The notes: generated by a model from the sequence alone, not told the origin. Positions 9,101-19,098 are shown, numbered from the stretch's first letter. The stretch is 64,000 bases of DNA from Marthasterias glacialis (GCA_911728455.2 OU452234.1:14333338-14397337); one strand, 5' to 3'. Program-made: numbers and translations.

Positions 9101-10965
9101 CCCTAAATTATTTATTTTCAACCCTGCCGGATGATGTCTTCTTCTCTTTAATCGACGAGAAAAACAAGGACATGTACTATAAGCTGAAGGACAACATTGT
9201 AGGCGGTCCGTCCATTGTCTTTCATCGCTACCACGAAAGAGGAAAAACCCATATCCGAAATGGATCCAAACCCTGCAAGAAGATTGTTGGTTTTGACGCC
9301 AACGCGCTCTACCTGTGGTCACTGATGCAGGACATGCCAACCGGGGTCTTCGTAAGAAGAAAAGCAGACAACAACTTCGAACCTGAGACCGGTTTGCGTC
9401 GAGGGGTGATGGCAACGGAGTGGCTGGACTGGTTAGCTCGAGTCCATGGTATCTACATCCAACATGGATTCAACAACAAAGAAAAGCGTATTGGTCCGAG
9501 AAAAATCCCCGTCGACGGATATCATCAAGAAACAAGAACGGTCTACCAGTTCCATGGCTGCTTTTGGCATGGCCATCGCTGTCGTCTCAACAACAGTGAC
9601 TTCAACCCAGTGAGACAGATGCCTAGCGCAGATCTCCTGGCACAGACAGTGGAGACTTCAGCCTATATCAGAAAGGAAGGCTACCACCTCGTTGAAATGT
9701 GGGAATGTGAGTGGTATGACGCCCAAAAGAAGAACCCCGACCTTCGGGCATACCTGGCATCTGCCCGTCTTCCTCATCATCAGCAAAAGTCCATGACCCA
9801 AGACGAAGTGGTGAAAGCAATCCGGGATCAATCTTTCTTCGGTTTGGTTGAATGCGACATCCGGGTACCACCTCACCTGCAGACGCACTTCAGTGACATG
9901 CCGCCCATCTTCAAAAACGTCAACATAAGTCGGGATGACATAGGACAACACATGCGAGAGTTCGCCGAAAAGGAGGGCTTGATGAAATCTCCCCGTCGCA
10001 GCCTCATAGGAAGTATGTATGGGTCGAAGATCTTGTTAGCTACCCCCCTTTTGAAGTGGTACCTTGAGCACGGGCTAGTCGTCGAGCGTGTCTACGAGGT
10101 TTTTCAATATCGTCCCAGCAGGTGTTTTGAGCAATTTGGTAATGCCGTCAGCGACGCAAGACGATCTGGGGATGTAGATCCAGCCAAGGCTATCATCGCA
10201 GATACAATGAAGCTGATTGGGAACTCCGCCTACGGAAAGACGGTGACGAACCAGCAGCGTCATCGCAACGTCAGAGTGTGCGACGACGCTGGGGCTTCGC
10301 GGTTGGTAAACAACGCCCACTTCCGAGCTCTTCACACACTCGGCGACGATATGTACGAGGCTGAGATGACCAAGAAGACCATCCGCCTGAACCTTCCTTT
10401 GCAGGTAGGATTCTTCGTCTACCAGTATGCTAAGTTGAAGATGCTGCAGTTTTATTTCGACTTTTTGGTGAAGTTCGTCGACAGATCTGATTTTCAACTG
10501 TGCCAAATGGACACGGACTCCACCTACCTGGCCATCTCTTCGGAGAAATTGGATGACGTCATCAAGCCAGACATGAGACCACTTTACTTACAAGAAAAAC
10601 ACCATTGGTTCCCCCGTGATGCCACAGATGAGCAAAAGGCGTACGATCGTCGCACCCCAGGTCTGTTCAAGGTCGAGTGGGAAGGGGACGGCATCATAGC
10701 TCTCTGCAGCAAGACGTATTACTGCTTTGGGGCCACCGACAAGATCAGCTGTAAGGGGCTTAACAAAAAAACCAACGACATCACGAAAGAGAAATTCTTG
10801 CAAGTGTTGGAGACAAAGCGTGGGGATGGAGGTGTAAATAGGGGCTTCCGCATGCACGACAACACCATGTACACCTACGAGCAGCAGAAAACTGCATTTA
10901 CCTACTTCTACCCCAAACGGAAAGTGTCCCCCGACGGTGTGTCAACGACTCCATCGGAATTGTAA
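5167..10965 (+). CDS. POLB: spliced zinc-finger/OTU-like/type B DNA polymerase, copy A
   Basis: Protein-primed family B DNA polymerase that would replicate the element. I read four exons: 5167-5436, 5909-6004, 6142-6360 and 6475-10965. All junctions are GT-AG and in phase 0, giving about 1691 residues. Exon 1 holds three SPDPT repeats and exons 2-3 are acidic. Exon 4 starts with three C2H2-type fingers. An OTU-like domain follows (DDQCFFRCLA, Cys at 7624; GGHFSYI, His at 7945), then a fourth finger. The exonuclease has DFE (8185), NSGSYD (8599) and Y-x3-D (8989-9003). Polymerase motif A is DANALYL (9295), motif B KLIGNSAYG (10210), motif C DTDS (10510), then SKTYY (10708). A Vsr-like block (HGCFWHGHRC, WEC) lies between A and B. 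All catalytic motifs look intact. Confidence 0.92.
5580..5702 (+). promoter_or_regulatory. G-tract and paired GGGCGCCC palindromes in PolB intron 1 (A)
   Basis: A run of G at about 5584-5598 is followed by two copies of GAGGGCGCCCTTC about 50 bases apart. The same arrangement occurs in the diverged intron 1 of element B (32770-32960). Confidence 0.5.
6095..6136 (+). repeat. 42-base T tract at an intron 3' end
   Basis: An uninterrupted T run just before the GGCAG acceptor of PolB exon 3. It may serve as an extreme polypyrimidine tract, or its length may be an assembly artefact. Element B lacks it. Confidence 0.8.
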
Positions 10966-11208
10966 TCCCCTCGTATTCCTCAATATCCAAACAATAAGCC
11001 GTCATACCACAAACACGTCATTAGGATTATGAAACAATGACAGATCTTTTCCTAAACACTGTATATCAACACGGAGGAGAAAACTAATGAAATAGATAAA
11101 TAATAAGTGTCACCTGAAAAGAAAAAGAAAAGCAGGAAACAACGTTTTCTTTTGAAGAGGCTTTTGCACCCTGAAATGATCCTAGATCTTTTCGCTACAC
11201 AATGTAAT

Positions 11209-11239
<31 letters not shown>

Positions 11240-11858
11240 AACAAAAAAAGAGGGGAAAACTGATGGTACTTAGCCATTCCTTGCCACGTTGAACAAACAA
11301 ATCAATCTGAAGTATTTCTGAATATATATACTTATATCATATACAAATGTAAATAATAATATTTATTGCGTTGACACGCCTTTGCAAACTGAAATAATTA
11401 TTGATGTGTTTTCCACAAACGTGTCATCTGAAAAAAGAAAGAATGCAGGGAACACTTTATTTATTATTTTTTTTTGAAGACGCCTTTGCACCCCGAAACA
11501 ATCACGTGTGGATTCCTACACTATGCATCCAAAACAAAGGGAAAGCCGTTGATACTTGGTCATTCCTTGCCACTTTGATTTCATTTGATACGTGCGTGAT
11601 TCAGTTTTAATGTATAGTTGTCGATAATTTATATCAACACATGATTACTGCGTTCAGTTGTAACGACTTATTTAAAACGAAATAAAGTGTCAAGTCAGAA
11701 GGAACAAAACAAAATGAAAAAGAAAATGAAAATGAAAAGAGAAGAAGAAAAGAATGACATGAAAAGGAAATCAAGTTTCCGAGTCAAAGTTACTTAGGCC
11801 TACTTGTCATGACGATATCCAGAGCTGATACCCCCGCCGTACGTATTTATCCCATGGC
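10966..11858. other. element A spacer between the PolB and morphogenesis blocks
   Basis: AT-rich, no gene. A degenerate segment is repeated: CACCTGAAAAGAAAAAGAAAAGCAGG near 11110 and CATCTGAAAAAAGAAAGAATGCAGG near 11425, each followed by TTTGAAGA and CTTTTGCACC or CTTTGCACC. AATAAATAAATAAATAAA near 11213-11233 could supply PolB poly(A) signals. Confidence 0.5.
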
Positions 11859-12530
11859 ATGTACAGTCTTGATTCATTTCAAGCAATGAATCTACAAATG
11901 AAACATCCCTTCACTTGTGTAATAGCTGGACCGACGGGCTCAGGAAAAACTCAATTTGTAAAACGTTTGCTTGTTCCAGCTCATGAGAGAGTCATTGATC
12001 CTCCACCAGACAACATTGTGTGGTGCTACGGAGAGTTTCAAGATGCATACGCTCATTTGGCAAGCGTGGTCCATGATATTACATTTGTGGAAGGTATTCC
12101 TGAAGACCTTTACACGAGACTCCACAGGAACAGCAATAATATGATTGTAATTGACGACCTCATGTCTGAAACTGGTAACAGCAAACGTATTACGGAGCTA
12201 TTCACTAAAGGAAGCCATCATAGAAATCTTTCGATTGTGTTGATTCTTCAGAATTTGTTTCATCAGGGCAAAGAGATGCGCACTATTAGTCTCAATGCAC
12301 ATTACCTGGTCCTCTTCAAAAACCCAAGGGATGCGTCCCAGATAAACCATCTGGCCAAACAAATGTATCCCACTAAATCCAAGTTCATGGTTGAAGCCTA
12401 CCGTGATGCCACTTTACCCCCTTACGGTTACCTGTTCATTGACCTTAAACCCGAGACGTCCGAGGAAATGAGATTAAGGTCACAGATTTTTCCAGGCGAA
12501 AATCCTATCGTGTATGTCCCGAAGGTATAA
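11859..12530 (+). CDS. ATP: A32/FtsK-type DNA packaging ATPase, copy A
   Basis: A 223-residue P-loop ATPase expected to pump element DNA into capsids. The Walker A motif GPTGSGKT lies at residues 24-31 and the Walker B stretch MIVIDDLM at about 95-102. The size matches the compact packaging ATPases of Polintons, virophages and poxvirus A32. It is the first gene of the plus-strand morphogenesis cluster. It differs from the copy in B by only a few residues (for instance near the N-terminus, YSLDSF against YHLYSF). The near-identity of A and B begins at about this gene. Confidence 0.92.
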   Translation: MYSLDSFQAMNLQMKHPFTCVIAGPTGSGKTQFVKRLLVPAHERVIDPPPDNIVWCYGEFQDAYAHLASVVHDITFVEGIPEDLYTRLHRNSNNMIVIDDLMSETGNSKRITELFTKGSHHRNLSIVLILQNLFHQGKEMRTISLNAHYLVLFKNPRDASQINHLAKQMYPTKSKFMVEAYRDATLPPYGYLFIDLKPETSEEMRLRSQIFPGENPIVYVPKV

Positions 12531-12566
12531 ATAAAGTGAGGGCTAGATGACATTATTCATTTGAAG

Positions 12567-12893
12567 ATGTCTAAGCGTGTGCGGAACCACGCGCCTTACC
12601 TTCACGTCCTGGCAAAGGGGAACACAAAACAGCGCCAGGGTGTGATTCATGGAGCGAGTAAAGAACTCATCTCATGTGTGTGCGAATGTGCCCTCAACAT
12701 CCTCAACGGAAACGTAAGTTTAAAACCCACGGACAAAAAAAGACTTAAGAAATACAAGCATCACATCAGAGCTCTCTCTTCTAAACGTACTGGCGTTCAG
12801 AAAAAGAAGAAAATTCTTCGTCAAAAAGGTGGATTCTTAGGTGCCCTCCTAACGCCTGTATTAAGTGCCCTTGGAAGTCTGCTGTTGAAGTGA
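12567..12893 (+). CDS. small basic protein with hydrophobic C-terminus, copy A
   Basis: 108 residues from the ATG at 12567. The upstream in-frame TTG at 12561 is unlikely to be the start. The body is Lys/Arg-rich (KKRLKKYKHHIRALSSKR) and the end is hydrophobic and glycine-rich (GGFLGALLTPVLSALGSLLL). Proteins of this shape recur between the ATPase and integrase genes of animal Polintons and adintoviruses, where they are taken as virion core or membrane-active components. That role is inference. The next gene starts three bases after its stop codon, so the two may share one transcript. Confidence 0.8.
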   Translation: MSKRVRNHAPYLHVLAKGNTKQRQGVIHGASKELISCVCECALNILNGNVSLKPTDKKRLKKYKHHIRALSSKRTGVQKKKKILRQKGGFLGALLTPVLSALGSLLLK

Positions 12894-12895
12894 TA

Positions 12896-13396
12896 ATGCT
12901 GCACACCAAGAAAATGGTACTGGTGCCGCACGATACCCTCTCCCAACTGCAAGCTGCAAGACTCCTCGAGCAAACACCCACCACCCGTGTCGTGCACGGT
13001 TTGGACGACGACATGAGGAAGCTTCTAGGAAGGCAGGACGTTACGGATGAAGAAAAGATAAAGCTATATAACCAGACTCTTCGGAGGTACACCATTTTAA
13101 ATCGTCAGAGGAGCGCACCCCTGACCATGAAATTGCAAACAAGTACCGAGGTTGCCACAGACGGACCCCCCAAGTTGGAACCATCAATCATGAGTGAACC
13201 ACCAAAGTTAGATCAAGTACCGGGCGCCCAGCTTCCTTCTAAAATCAAAGTAGAGTTAAAGGAATCTTCTGGAGAATCGTATGGTCTACCTCAACTGTAT
13301 GCCGAGGCTACACATTTGTCATCCCCTCAATTTCAAGGGAAGAAGAAGAAAGGAAAAAAACGTAGACAAACGACCTCGAAGTGGTCTCCATATTAG
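12896..13396 (+). CDS. conserved Polinton protein of unknown function, copy A
   Basis: 166 residues, starting at the ATG at 12896 as in element B (MLHTKKMVLVPHDTL). The N-terminal 85 residues look helical, with a pattern of Asp/Glu and Lys/Arg (DDDMRKLLGRQDVTDEEKI). The middle is Pro/Ser-rich and probably disordered. The end is a basic run (GKKKKGKKRRQT) that could bind DNA or act as a nuclear signal. I cannot name a family. Position and size suggest a virion component. Confidence 0.75.
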   Translation: MLHTKKMVLVPHDTLSQLQAARLLEQTPTTRVVHGLDDDMRKLLGRQDVTDEEKIKLYNQTLRRYTILNRQRSAPLTMKLQTSTEVATDGPPKLEPSIMSEPPKLDQVPGAQLPSKIKVELKESSGESYGLPQLYAEATHLSSPQFQGKKKKGKKRRQTTSKWSPY

Positions 13397-13548
13397 ACTG
13401 GGTTTCGAACCCTGCCTTGTCATTTGGAACATTTTGTTCACCATGGATTGTTGTCCTCCCAAGCCTAACTGTGGACCTCAACACTTTCTGAAGAAAATAC
13501 GTTGCACGTGGGCTTGCTGCAAAAGCACCGTCATCATTACACACTCCG

Positions 13549-14625
13549 ATGCGACCGATGGCGGAGAGCTACCTGAAAAGGGTATATTACGACCCCGAAC
13601 ACCCTGCTGCTTTTGGAGGTTTGGAGGCTGTTTACCGTGCTGCCGTAAAAGATGGCGTCGATGTAAAAAAGAAGGAGATCAACCAATGGCTTCGCGAGCA
13701 GCCGACCTACACGTTACACAAACCCATCCGAAGACATTTTAAAAGAAATAGGGTCGAGGTGCATGGCATTGACCACCAATGGCAAGCAGACCTTGTAGAC
13801 ATGTCTTCGCTTAAAAAATACAACCAAGGGCACAGATATTTGCTGACGTGTATTGATGTGTTTTCAAAGTATGCTTGGGCCGTTCCCCTGGAAGATAAGA
13901 CTGGAGCCACCTTAGTGAAAGCGTTTAACAACATTTTAAAAGGAAAGAGGAAGCCACGTCTTCTTCAGACCGATAAAGGTACCGAGTTTCTAAACAAAAA
14001 GTTTCAGTCTTTTCTCAAAAAGAAGAACATCCATTTCTTCACGACCAATAATGAAACCAAAGCCAGTATTGTGGAGAGATTTAACAGAACGCTGAAGACA
14101 AAAATGTGGAAGTATTTCACAGCCAACAATACGTACGCGTTCCTGAAAGTACTTCCCAAGTTACTTTCTGCATACAATCATTCGTTTCACAGGAGCATTA
14201 AATCCACTCCTGCTTCAGTCAATCCCTCCAATGTCGATCAGATAAGACAAGCCTTATATGCCAACGATTCCAACGTTGGAACAACCGCGTTCAGATTCAA
14301 GGTTGGCGATAGAGTTCGTATCAGTATGGCCGCAAGACCTTTCCGAAAGGGGTACTTACCCAACTGGACGACCGAACTGTTTACGATCACAGCCAGACTA
14401 CCCAGAGAGCCGCCCGTCTACACGTTAAGTGACTATGAGGGAGAACCTCTCCAGGGAACGTTCTACGAGCAGGAACTACAGCATGTGGTGAAGAAGGACG
14501 ACCTATACAAAGTCCAAAAAGTTCTACAGAAAAGAAAGCGACGGGGACACACAGAGTACTTTGTGAAATGGGTCGGATATCCTGACAAATTCAACAGCTG
14601 GGTGTCCAAACTGCACAGTCTATAA
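13549..14625 (+). CDS. INT: retroviral-type integrase with chromodomain, copy A
   Basis: A 358-residue DDE integrase that would insert element DNA and create the 6-bp duplication. The rve core carries QADLVD (D81), TDKGTEF (D142) and IVERFNRT (E176). The spacing is close to the DD35E pattern. The last 50 residues form a chromodomain (YKVQKVL, then EYFVKWVGYPDKFNSWV), as in other Polinton integrases and chromoviruses. I see no clear HHCC zinc motif at the N-terminus. It differs from the B copy at two residues by my reading. All catalytic residues are present. There is no reverse transcriptase nearby, so this is not a Gypsy element. Confidence 0.95.
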   Translation: MRPMAESYLKRVYYDPEHPAAFGGLEAVYRAAVKDGVDVKKKEINQWLREQPTYTLHKPIRRHFKRNRVEVHGIDHQWQADLVDMSSLKKYNQGHRYLLTCIDVFSKYAWAVPLEDKTGATLVKAFNNILKGKRKPRLLQTDKGTEFLNKKFQSFLKKKNIHFFTTNNETKASIVERFNRTLKTKMWKYFTANNTYAFLKVLPKLLSAYNHSFHRSIKSTPASVNPSNVDQIRQALYANDSNVGTTAFRFKVGDRVRISMAARPFRKGYLPNWTTELFTITARLPREPPVYTLSDYEGEPLQGTFYEQELQHVVKKDDLYKVQKVLQKRKRRGHTEYFVKWVGYPDKFNSWVSKLHSL

Positions 14626-14674
14626 AGACCCCCAGGATCTAGGCCTAACGTCATTTCAGGCAAATGACTGAATC

Positions 14675-15415
14675 ATGGAGGCCTCATTTTACGTCACGCT
14701 CCCAAGCAACAGTTCGATGGATGTGCACCCTGACAATACTTTGGCTCACTTCTTTGTCAAACTGCCCTCTAATCTCACGCTAACTGGAGAATGGGAAGTC
14801 GCCATTGCAGAGTTTGTTTATCCACACCGTTGGCTGAATGTCATTCAGGGTGACAATCTAATGTTATGCACCGCTGGGGGACGCGGGTCTCACGGCCACT
14901 CGGTCCCAGAAGGTTTCTATTCTACGCCGGATGAAATTTTGTCATCTTTTCAACCTCCTCTCTCCCACGACGGAGCAGTCATGCTAACTTTTAACAAACA
15001 CAAACAGAAAATAAGGTCGGATTTATCAGATGGGGCAAGGCTAAATATATTTGGCCGGTTGGCAACATTGCTTGGGTTCGATGATGGATGCAGCCTGACG
15101 GGTATTGGTCTGGCTCCTCGCACAGTAGACGTTCATCCATTTCACTCCATGTTTGTGTATACTAACATCATCCAGTACAATACAGTCGGTGATACGAGGG
15201 CACCCTTATTGAGAATCGTAAACGTAGACGGAAACTATGGCGACATCGTGGCCAAAATATACGACAACCCCCATTACCTTCCTCTGAAGCAAAAAGTGAT
15301 CGACACCATAGAAATAGATATAAGAGACGACACCGGTGAACCTATTCCATTCATCAACGGTAGAGTCATCGTTAAACTACACTTTAGACAGCAGCGTTCA
15401 CCATACTTCAACTAG
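14675..15415 (+). CDS. minor capsid (penton-like) protein, copy A
   Basis: 246 residues starting MEASFYVTLPSNSSMDVHPD. The opening, with the conserved stretch GEWEVAIAEFVYPHRWLNV, is characteristic of the short jelly-roll minor capsid proteins of Polintons and adintoviruses, which form pentamers at the capsid vertices. It sits just after the integrase and before the core-like gene. It differs from the B copy at about one residue. Confidence 0.85.
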   Translation: MEASFYVTLPSNSSMDVHPDNTLAHFFVKLPSNLTLTGEWEVAIAEFVYPHRWLNVIQGDNLMLCTAGGRGSHGHSVPEGFYSTPDEILSSFQPPLSHDGAVMLTFNKHKQKIRSDLSDGARLNIFGRLATLLGFDDGCSLTGIGLAPRTVDVHPFHSMFVYTNIIQYNTVGDTRAPLLRIVNVDGNYGDIVAKIYDNPHYLPLKQKVIDTIEIDIRDDTGEPIPFINGRVIVKLHFRQQRSPYFN

Positions 15416-15420
15416 TCGCC

Positions 15421-15863
15421 ATGACGAAACGCAGATACATACCTCACGCGAAACACTATGAAGATTACTACACTCATCAAGTCGGACTCGGATTACCCGT
15501 GTTTGAGGGACCACGCACCCAGCGAGGTTTTGGACTCGGAGGTCTATTGGGAGGTCTCTTTAGATCAGCGGTACCTCTATTAAAATCTGGTGCCAAGACG
15601 TTTGGAAAACAACTTCTTCGCACGGGCGTTGGCATTGCCCAAGACGCCCTTGAAGGAAAGAACATCAAATCAGCAGCCAAAGCTAGGATTCGGAGCGCCG
15701 GACGTCGACTCACTATAACCGGGCACTGCAAAACCTAAATACGAGAGCCACTGTCGGTGAACAACGGACTCGCGGCAGGCGTTTAAAAAGAAAGACACAA
15801 GGCAGACGTGTCACTTCGATTCCAAGCAAGAGAGTGAAAAGGTCTCTCGACGTGTTTGACTAG
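15421..15863 (+). pseudogene. core-like protein gene with 2-base frameshift, copy A
   Basis: The intact copy in element B encodes 146 residues. In A an extra two bases at about 15715 shift the frame, so translation would stop at 15738 after 105 residues and lose the basic C-terminal third. The N-terminal part is intact: basic, then a glycine/leucine-rich amphipathic stretch (GFGLGGLLGGLF) and RSAVPLLKSGAKTFGKQLLR. Such proteins in animal Polintons resemble adenovirus minor core or membrane-lytic proteins. The gene begins three bases after the penton-like stop codon. Confidence 0.85.
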
Positions 15864-15897
15864 TGTTCTGTGCACACTCTGAAGCTACCGGATCACC

Positions 15898-17229
15898 ATG
15901 TCTTTGTTACACGATCACTCTTGCGAGTGCGCAAAGTCCGAATTGGATTTATTTTCGCTTCCACCTACTCAGACAAGCATCGAGAAAGGTCAGTGGACTG
16001 AATTCCACCCTATTGCCAACATCTCCGATGGAGGTCCCATCGAATTCGTCATCCCTGGATCCGGGGAAGACTACATGGATCTTTCGCAAACACAGATGTA
16101 CGTCAAAGCAAAAGTGGTCAACGCCGATGGCACAGATCTGGCCGACGACGCATCGGTTGGCCCCGTCAACTTATTTCTACATTCGCTTTTCAGTCAGATC
16201 GATGTTACTTTGAACGAACGCCTCATCTCTCCATCCACCCCTACTTATCCCTACCGCGCTATGATGGAAAGTCTTCTGAGTTACGGCAGCGAAGCCAAGA
16301 CCTCCCATCTGACCTCTGCCTTGTTCTCCAAGGATACAGCTGGGAAAATGGATAGTGCTAATCCCCTTGCGGCAAACACTGCGGTCAACAAGGGATTAAA
16401 GGCCCGTCATCAATACATCAAAGGTAGTCGCGTGGTGGATATGATCGGTCCCATTCACAGTGACATTTTCTTTCAAGACAGGCACATGTTAAACGGGGTC
16501 GGCCTGAAACTTAAACTGATACGGAGTAGTGATGCTTTCTCCCTAATGTCCTCGGGGGCTGACCCTTCCTACAAAGTTATGATTCAGTCAGCGTCAGTGT
16601 TTGTCAGGAAAGTTAAAGTGAGCTCCGCTGTCATGTTGGGCCATGCAAAGGCCTTGGAAAAAGGAACCGCAAAATACCCCATCAAACGGGTGCTTTGTAA
16701 GATGGTATCAGTACCCCTTGGTAATTTGACACTGACCCAGGACCACATCTTTCTTGGACAGCTTCCAACGCGCATCGTGATAGGTGCCGTGAGTAACGAA
16801 GCCTTCAACGGACGCTACTCAAAGAACCCCTTTAACTTTAAACACTTGAATGCCAACTTCCTATCTGTGTACCTTGACGGTGATCAGATTCCGTACACCC
16901 CTCTCAAACCTAACTTTACCGCGACGTCCAAGAATTATGTCAGAGCTTACCACACCCTCTTCTCAGGAACTGATAAAATGTACAAGAATGAGGGTAATGA
17001 CATCACTCGTGATGATTTCTCCGACGGCTACGCACTTTATGCCTTAGATCTCACTCCCGACATGAACTCTGGTGGACATTTTAATCTCGTCAAACACGGA
17101 AACCTGCGGTTAGAGATTCACTTTGGCTCGCCCCTCACAGAAACTGTGAATGTGATTATCTACGCAGAATTCGACAACATCGTGGAAATTGATCAGGCTC
17201 GCAATATCATTTTCGACTACTCCAGTTGA
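15898..17229 (+). CDS. MCP: major capsid protein, copy A
   Basis: 443 residues, starting MSLLHDHSCECAKSELDLF. This is the family often annotated in invertebrate genomes as F54H12.2-like, understood as the double jelly-roll major capsid protein of Polinton/adintovirus-type elements. Conserved landmarks are TQTSIEKGQWTEFHPI, FVIPGSGEDYMDL and NLFLHSLFSQIDVTLNERLI. It would form the hexameric capsomers. It differs from the B copy at one residue by my reading (Gly against Asp in HMLNGVGLK). Confidence 0.92.
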   Translation: MSLLHDHSCECAKSELDLFSLPPTQTSIEKGQWTEFHPIANISDGGPIEFVIPGSGEDYMDLSQTQMYVKAKVVNADGTDLADDASVGPVNLFLHSLFSQIDVTLNERLISPSTPTYPYRAMMESLLSYGSEAKTSHLTSALFSKDTAGKMDSANPLAANTAVNKGLKARHQYIKGSRVVDMIGPIHSDIFFQDRHMLNGVGLKLKLIRSSDAFSLMSSGADPSYKVMIQSASVFVRKVKVSSAVMLGHAKALEKGTAKYPIKRVLCKMVSVPLGNLTLTQDHIFLGQLPTRIVIGAVSNEAFNGRYSKNPFNFKHLNANFLSVYLDGDQIPYTPLKPNFTATSKNYVRAYHTLFSGTDKMYKNEGNDITRDDFSDGYALYALDLTPDMNSGGHFNLVKHGNLRLEIHFGSPLTETVNVIIYAEFDNIVEIDQARNIIFDYSS

Positions 17230-17253
17230 AGGGCGTAGTGTAGTCGCCCACAA

Positions 17254-17784
17254 ATGGACACCAGGGAGATTGAGCGTATTTTAAAGAGAGATCGATACAC
17301 CAGGCATGCCTTCAGAGGGGTGTACGCCAGCAATGTTCTCCCCAACCATGTTGTCCGTCACCCGAGCGCTTTTGTGGTAAACACTGATCCTGCTGAGAAA
17401 CCGGGACAACACTGGATAGGCATCTACCTTACAGGAGATGGCGCGGCAGAGTACTTTGATTCCTATGGGTTACCGCCTCAGTTACCCGAATTCAACATAT
17501 TTCTCAAAAAGAACTCTACAAATATGAGGTTTAATCGTCAGCGTCTACAGGGTCCCTTCTCAGCAGTCTGCGGTCAGTATTCCATCTTTTTCCTGTTACA
17601 CCGCTGTCGCGGACTCACCATGGACGCTATCGTGAGATTGTTTTCACCATCTGACGTCAACAGCAACGATGTCAATGTCAACAATTTCATCCGGAAGCAC
17701 TTCCCACGTTTGAACACGCTTGTTTTTGACGATCAATTGTTTCTTCAACAAGTTTCAAGGGCCCTCTTACAACAGCGTGCCTAA
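17254..17784 (+). CDS. PRO: adenain-like cysteine protease, copy A
   Basis: 176 residues of the adenain/Ulp1 fold (clan CE), expected to mature capsid proteins. The catalytic set is visible in order: His in GQHWIGIY, Asp in YFDSYG, Gln in RLQGPF and Cys in AVCGQYSIFF. It closes the plus-strand morphogenesis cluster. The C-terminus differs slightly from B (QQRA against QQQHA). Confidence 0.92.
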   Translation: MDTREIERILKRDRYTRHAFRGVYASNVLPNHVVRHPSAFVVNTDPAEKPGQHWIGIYLTGDGAAEYFDSYGLPPQLPEFNIFLKKNSTNMRFNRQRLQGPFSAVCGQYSIFFLLHRCRGLTMDAIVRLFSPSDVNSNDVNVNNFIRKHFPRLNTLVFDDQLFLQQVSRALLQQRA

Positions 17785-18434
17785 CTAAATTAACACTAAC
17801 TTTTGAAACTCCTCAGGACTTAAGAACTCTTTGCATTGTTTTCCCTCCATAAATATTTACAATATCGTGTTTTTATCCTTGTTGTGTTTCATCGTGTTTG
17901 CGTTGCTTAATTATTCTCAAATTGTAAGTGTTGAATTACCGTGGATCAGTCCAAAGTTTGTTTTAAACAGTTTGATTTCCGTTCACGTTCGAATAAATCA
18001 AAATTAACATTAGTCCGTTGTCACAGTCTCTATTCTTTATGTTGTACTTCTCCTGTACCTTACCCCTACCCCCTTAAAGAAAGAGAGAGAGAAACAAAAC
18101 CTAAATAAATAACAAAGAAGGTCTTACACACACAACAGACATAATGACCACTTGGTATTCACTTTCAGCATAACGCAAAAAATTTATTCAGACCTTCTTT
18201 AACTTTACATCGGTTTGTTCTTTTCGTCATTTTTATACCTTTAAACAAAGAACATAAACATTTAATGATGTCTAAGTTTTGAAAATGCAACTGATCAATC
18301 AACACTGTACACTTTTCTTTAACGCATCATTGTTGTTTAAAACGGAACACTCTACAACTATTCAAATTAATAATCAGGAGAAACTGTAACAGTCGTTGAG
18401 TTCAACCTTATAGTCCACACAACAAAGCGCAAGC
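17785..18434. other. element A convergent 3' region
   Basis: No gene seen. It separates the plus-strand cluster from the minus-strand Cys/His gene. AATAAA at about 17994 can serve the plus-strand cluster. AATAAA on the minus strand near 18181-18186 can serve the minus-strand gene. A purine-rich run lies near 18078-18095. Confidence 0.6.
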
Positions 18435-18751
18435 CTACATTTCAATCAGTCCGTTCAGTCCCATAAGCCTGTTCATGACTGAAAATGGGAGGATATGAGA
18501 GCTGCTGTGGTACAAGACACAGATAATGTCCATCGGATCGGCATCCCATTCACGGAGAATGTCCGTTATGATAGAGTTCATGTCTGCATCCAATCCTTCA
18601 TAGGTGTATGCATCAACACCTACACGACGGGCTACCACATCAAACACTGCTCGAACGTAGCTCGGATCCATTCGTTTTCGCGCCTCCTCGTAGTTTTCCT
18701 CCAAAAAGTCTTCAAGATGATACTCGGGAGTATTGCCGAAAAACAAACATT
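18435..18751 (-). pseudogene. Cys/His protein gene of A, 3' part, cut by element B
   Basis: This is the C-terminal two-thirds of the gene whose intact counterpart is at 19836-20329. It is open and ends with the same LMGLNGLIEM, but its upstream part now lies 16.6 kb away at 35373-35555 because element B inserted here. The last six bases (18746-18751) are the target duplication. Confidence 0.9.
18746..18751. repeat. target-site duplication of element B, left copy
   Basis: AACATT just before AGTAGTATG; repeated at 35373-35378. The intact gene copy in B has these six bases only once at this point. Confidence 0.95.
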
Positions 18752-18958
18752 AGTAGTATGTCTGCCGCAAATGGAGCCTCTTTGTGGAGGTGGAGGACTG
18801 CAGATTCTGCAGTGGAGGGTGTGGAGGGAGTGGAGTGCGCATGCGCAGCATGCATATGGATGAGTAGGTGACGTAGTGATGACGTAATGAAGACGTCATG
18901 GATGTGAATGAGATGACGTCATGAGGTGATGTACTGCGCATGCGCGACACTTGATTTC

Positions 18959-18978
18959 GGGCAAGTCTGGACATGTCT
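18959..18978. promoter_or_regulatory. p53-family response element, perfect
   Basis: GGGCAAGTCT then GGACATGTCT, no spacer and no mismatch. Confidence 0.75.
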
Positions 18979-19025
18979 GTGGCGATGACGTCACAGGAGG
19001 TGAAGTGAACCGGTGATGGATGTCT

Positions 19026-19045
19026 GGGCTTGCCCAGACAAGATT
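19026..19045. promoter_or_regulatory. p53-family response element, one mismatch
   Basis: GGGCTTGCCC then AGACAAGATT. The second half-site has one mismatch. Confidence 0.55.
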
Positions 19046-19098
19046 TGAATAGATGACGTCACGGGATGATGTACTGCGCATGCGCGACACTTGATTTC

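Noticed and set aside
13281-13742. Cys-rich 153-codon frame overlapping the 166-residue gene and the integrase start, also at 25034-25495
   Set aside because: It lies across two well-supported genes in another frame. A and B are nearly identical here, so its being open in both is no evidence.
13549-14625. Gypsy/chromovirus retrotransposon
   Set aside because: The chromodomain integrase alone suggests it, but there is no reverse transcriptase, RNase H or LTR; PolB, ATPase, capsid and protease genes define a Polinton.
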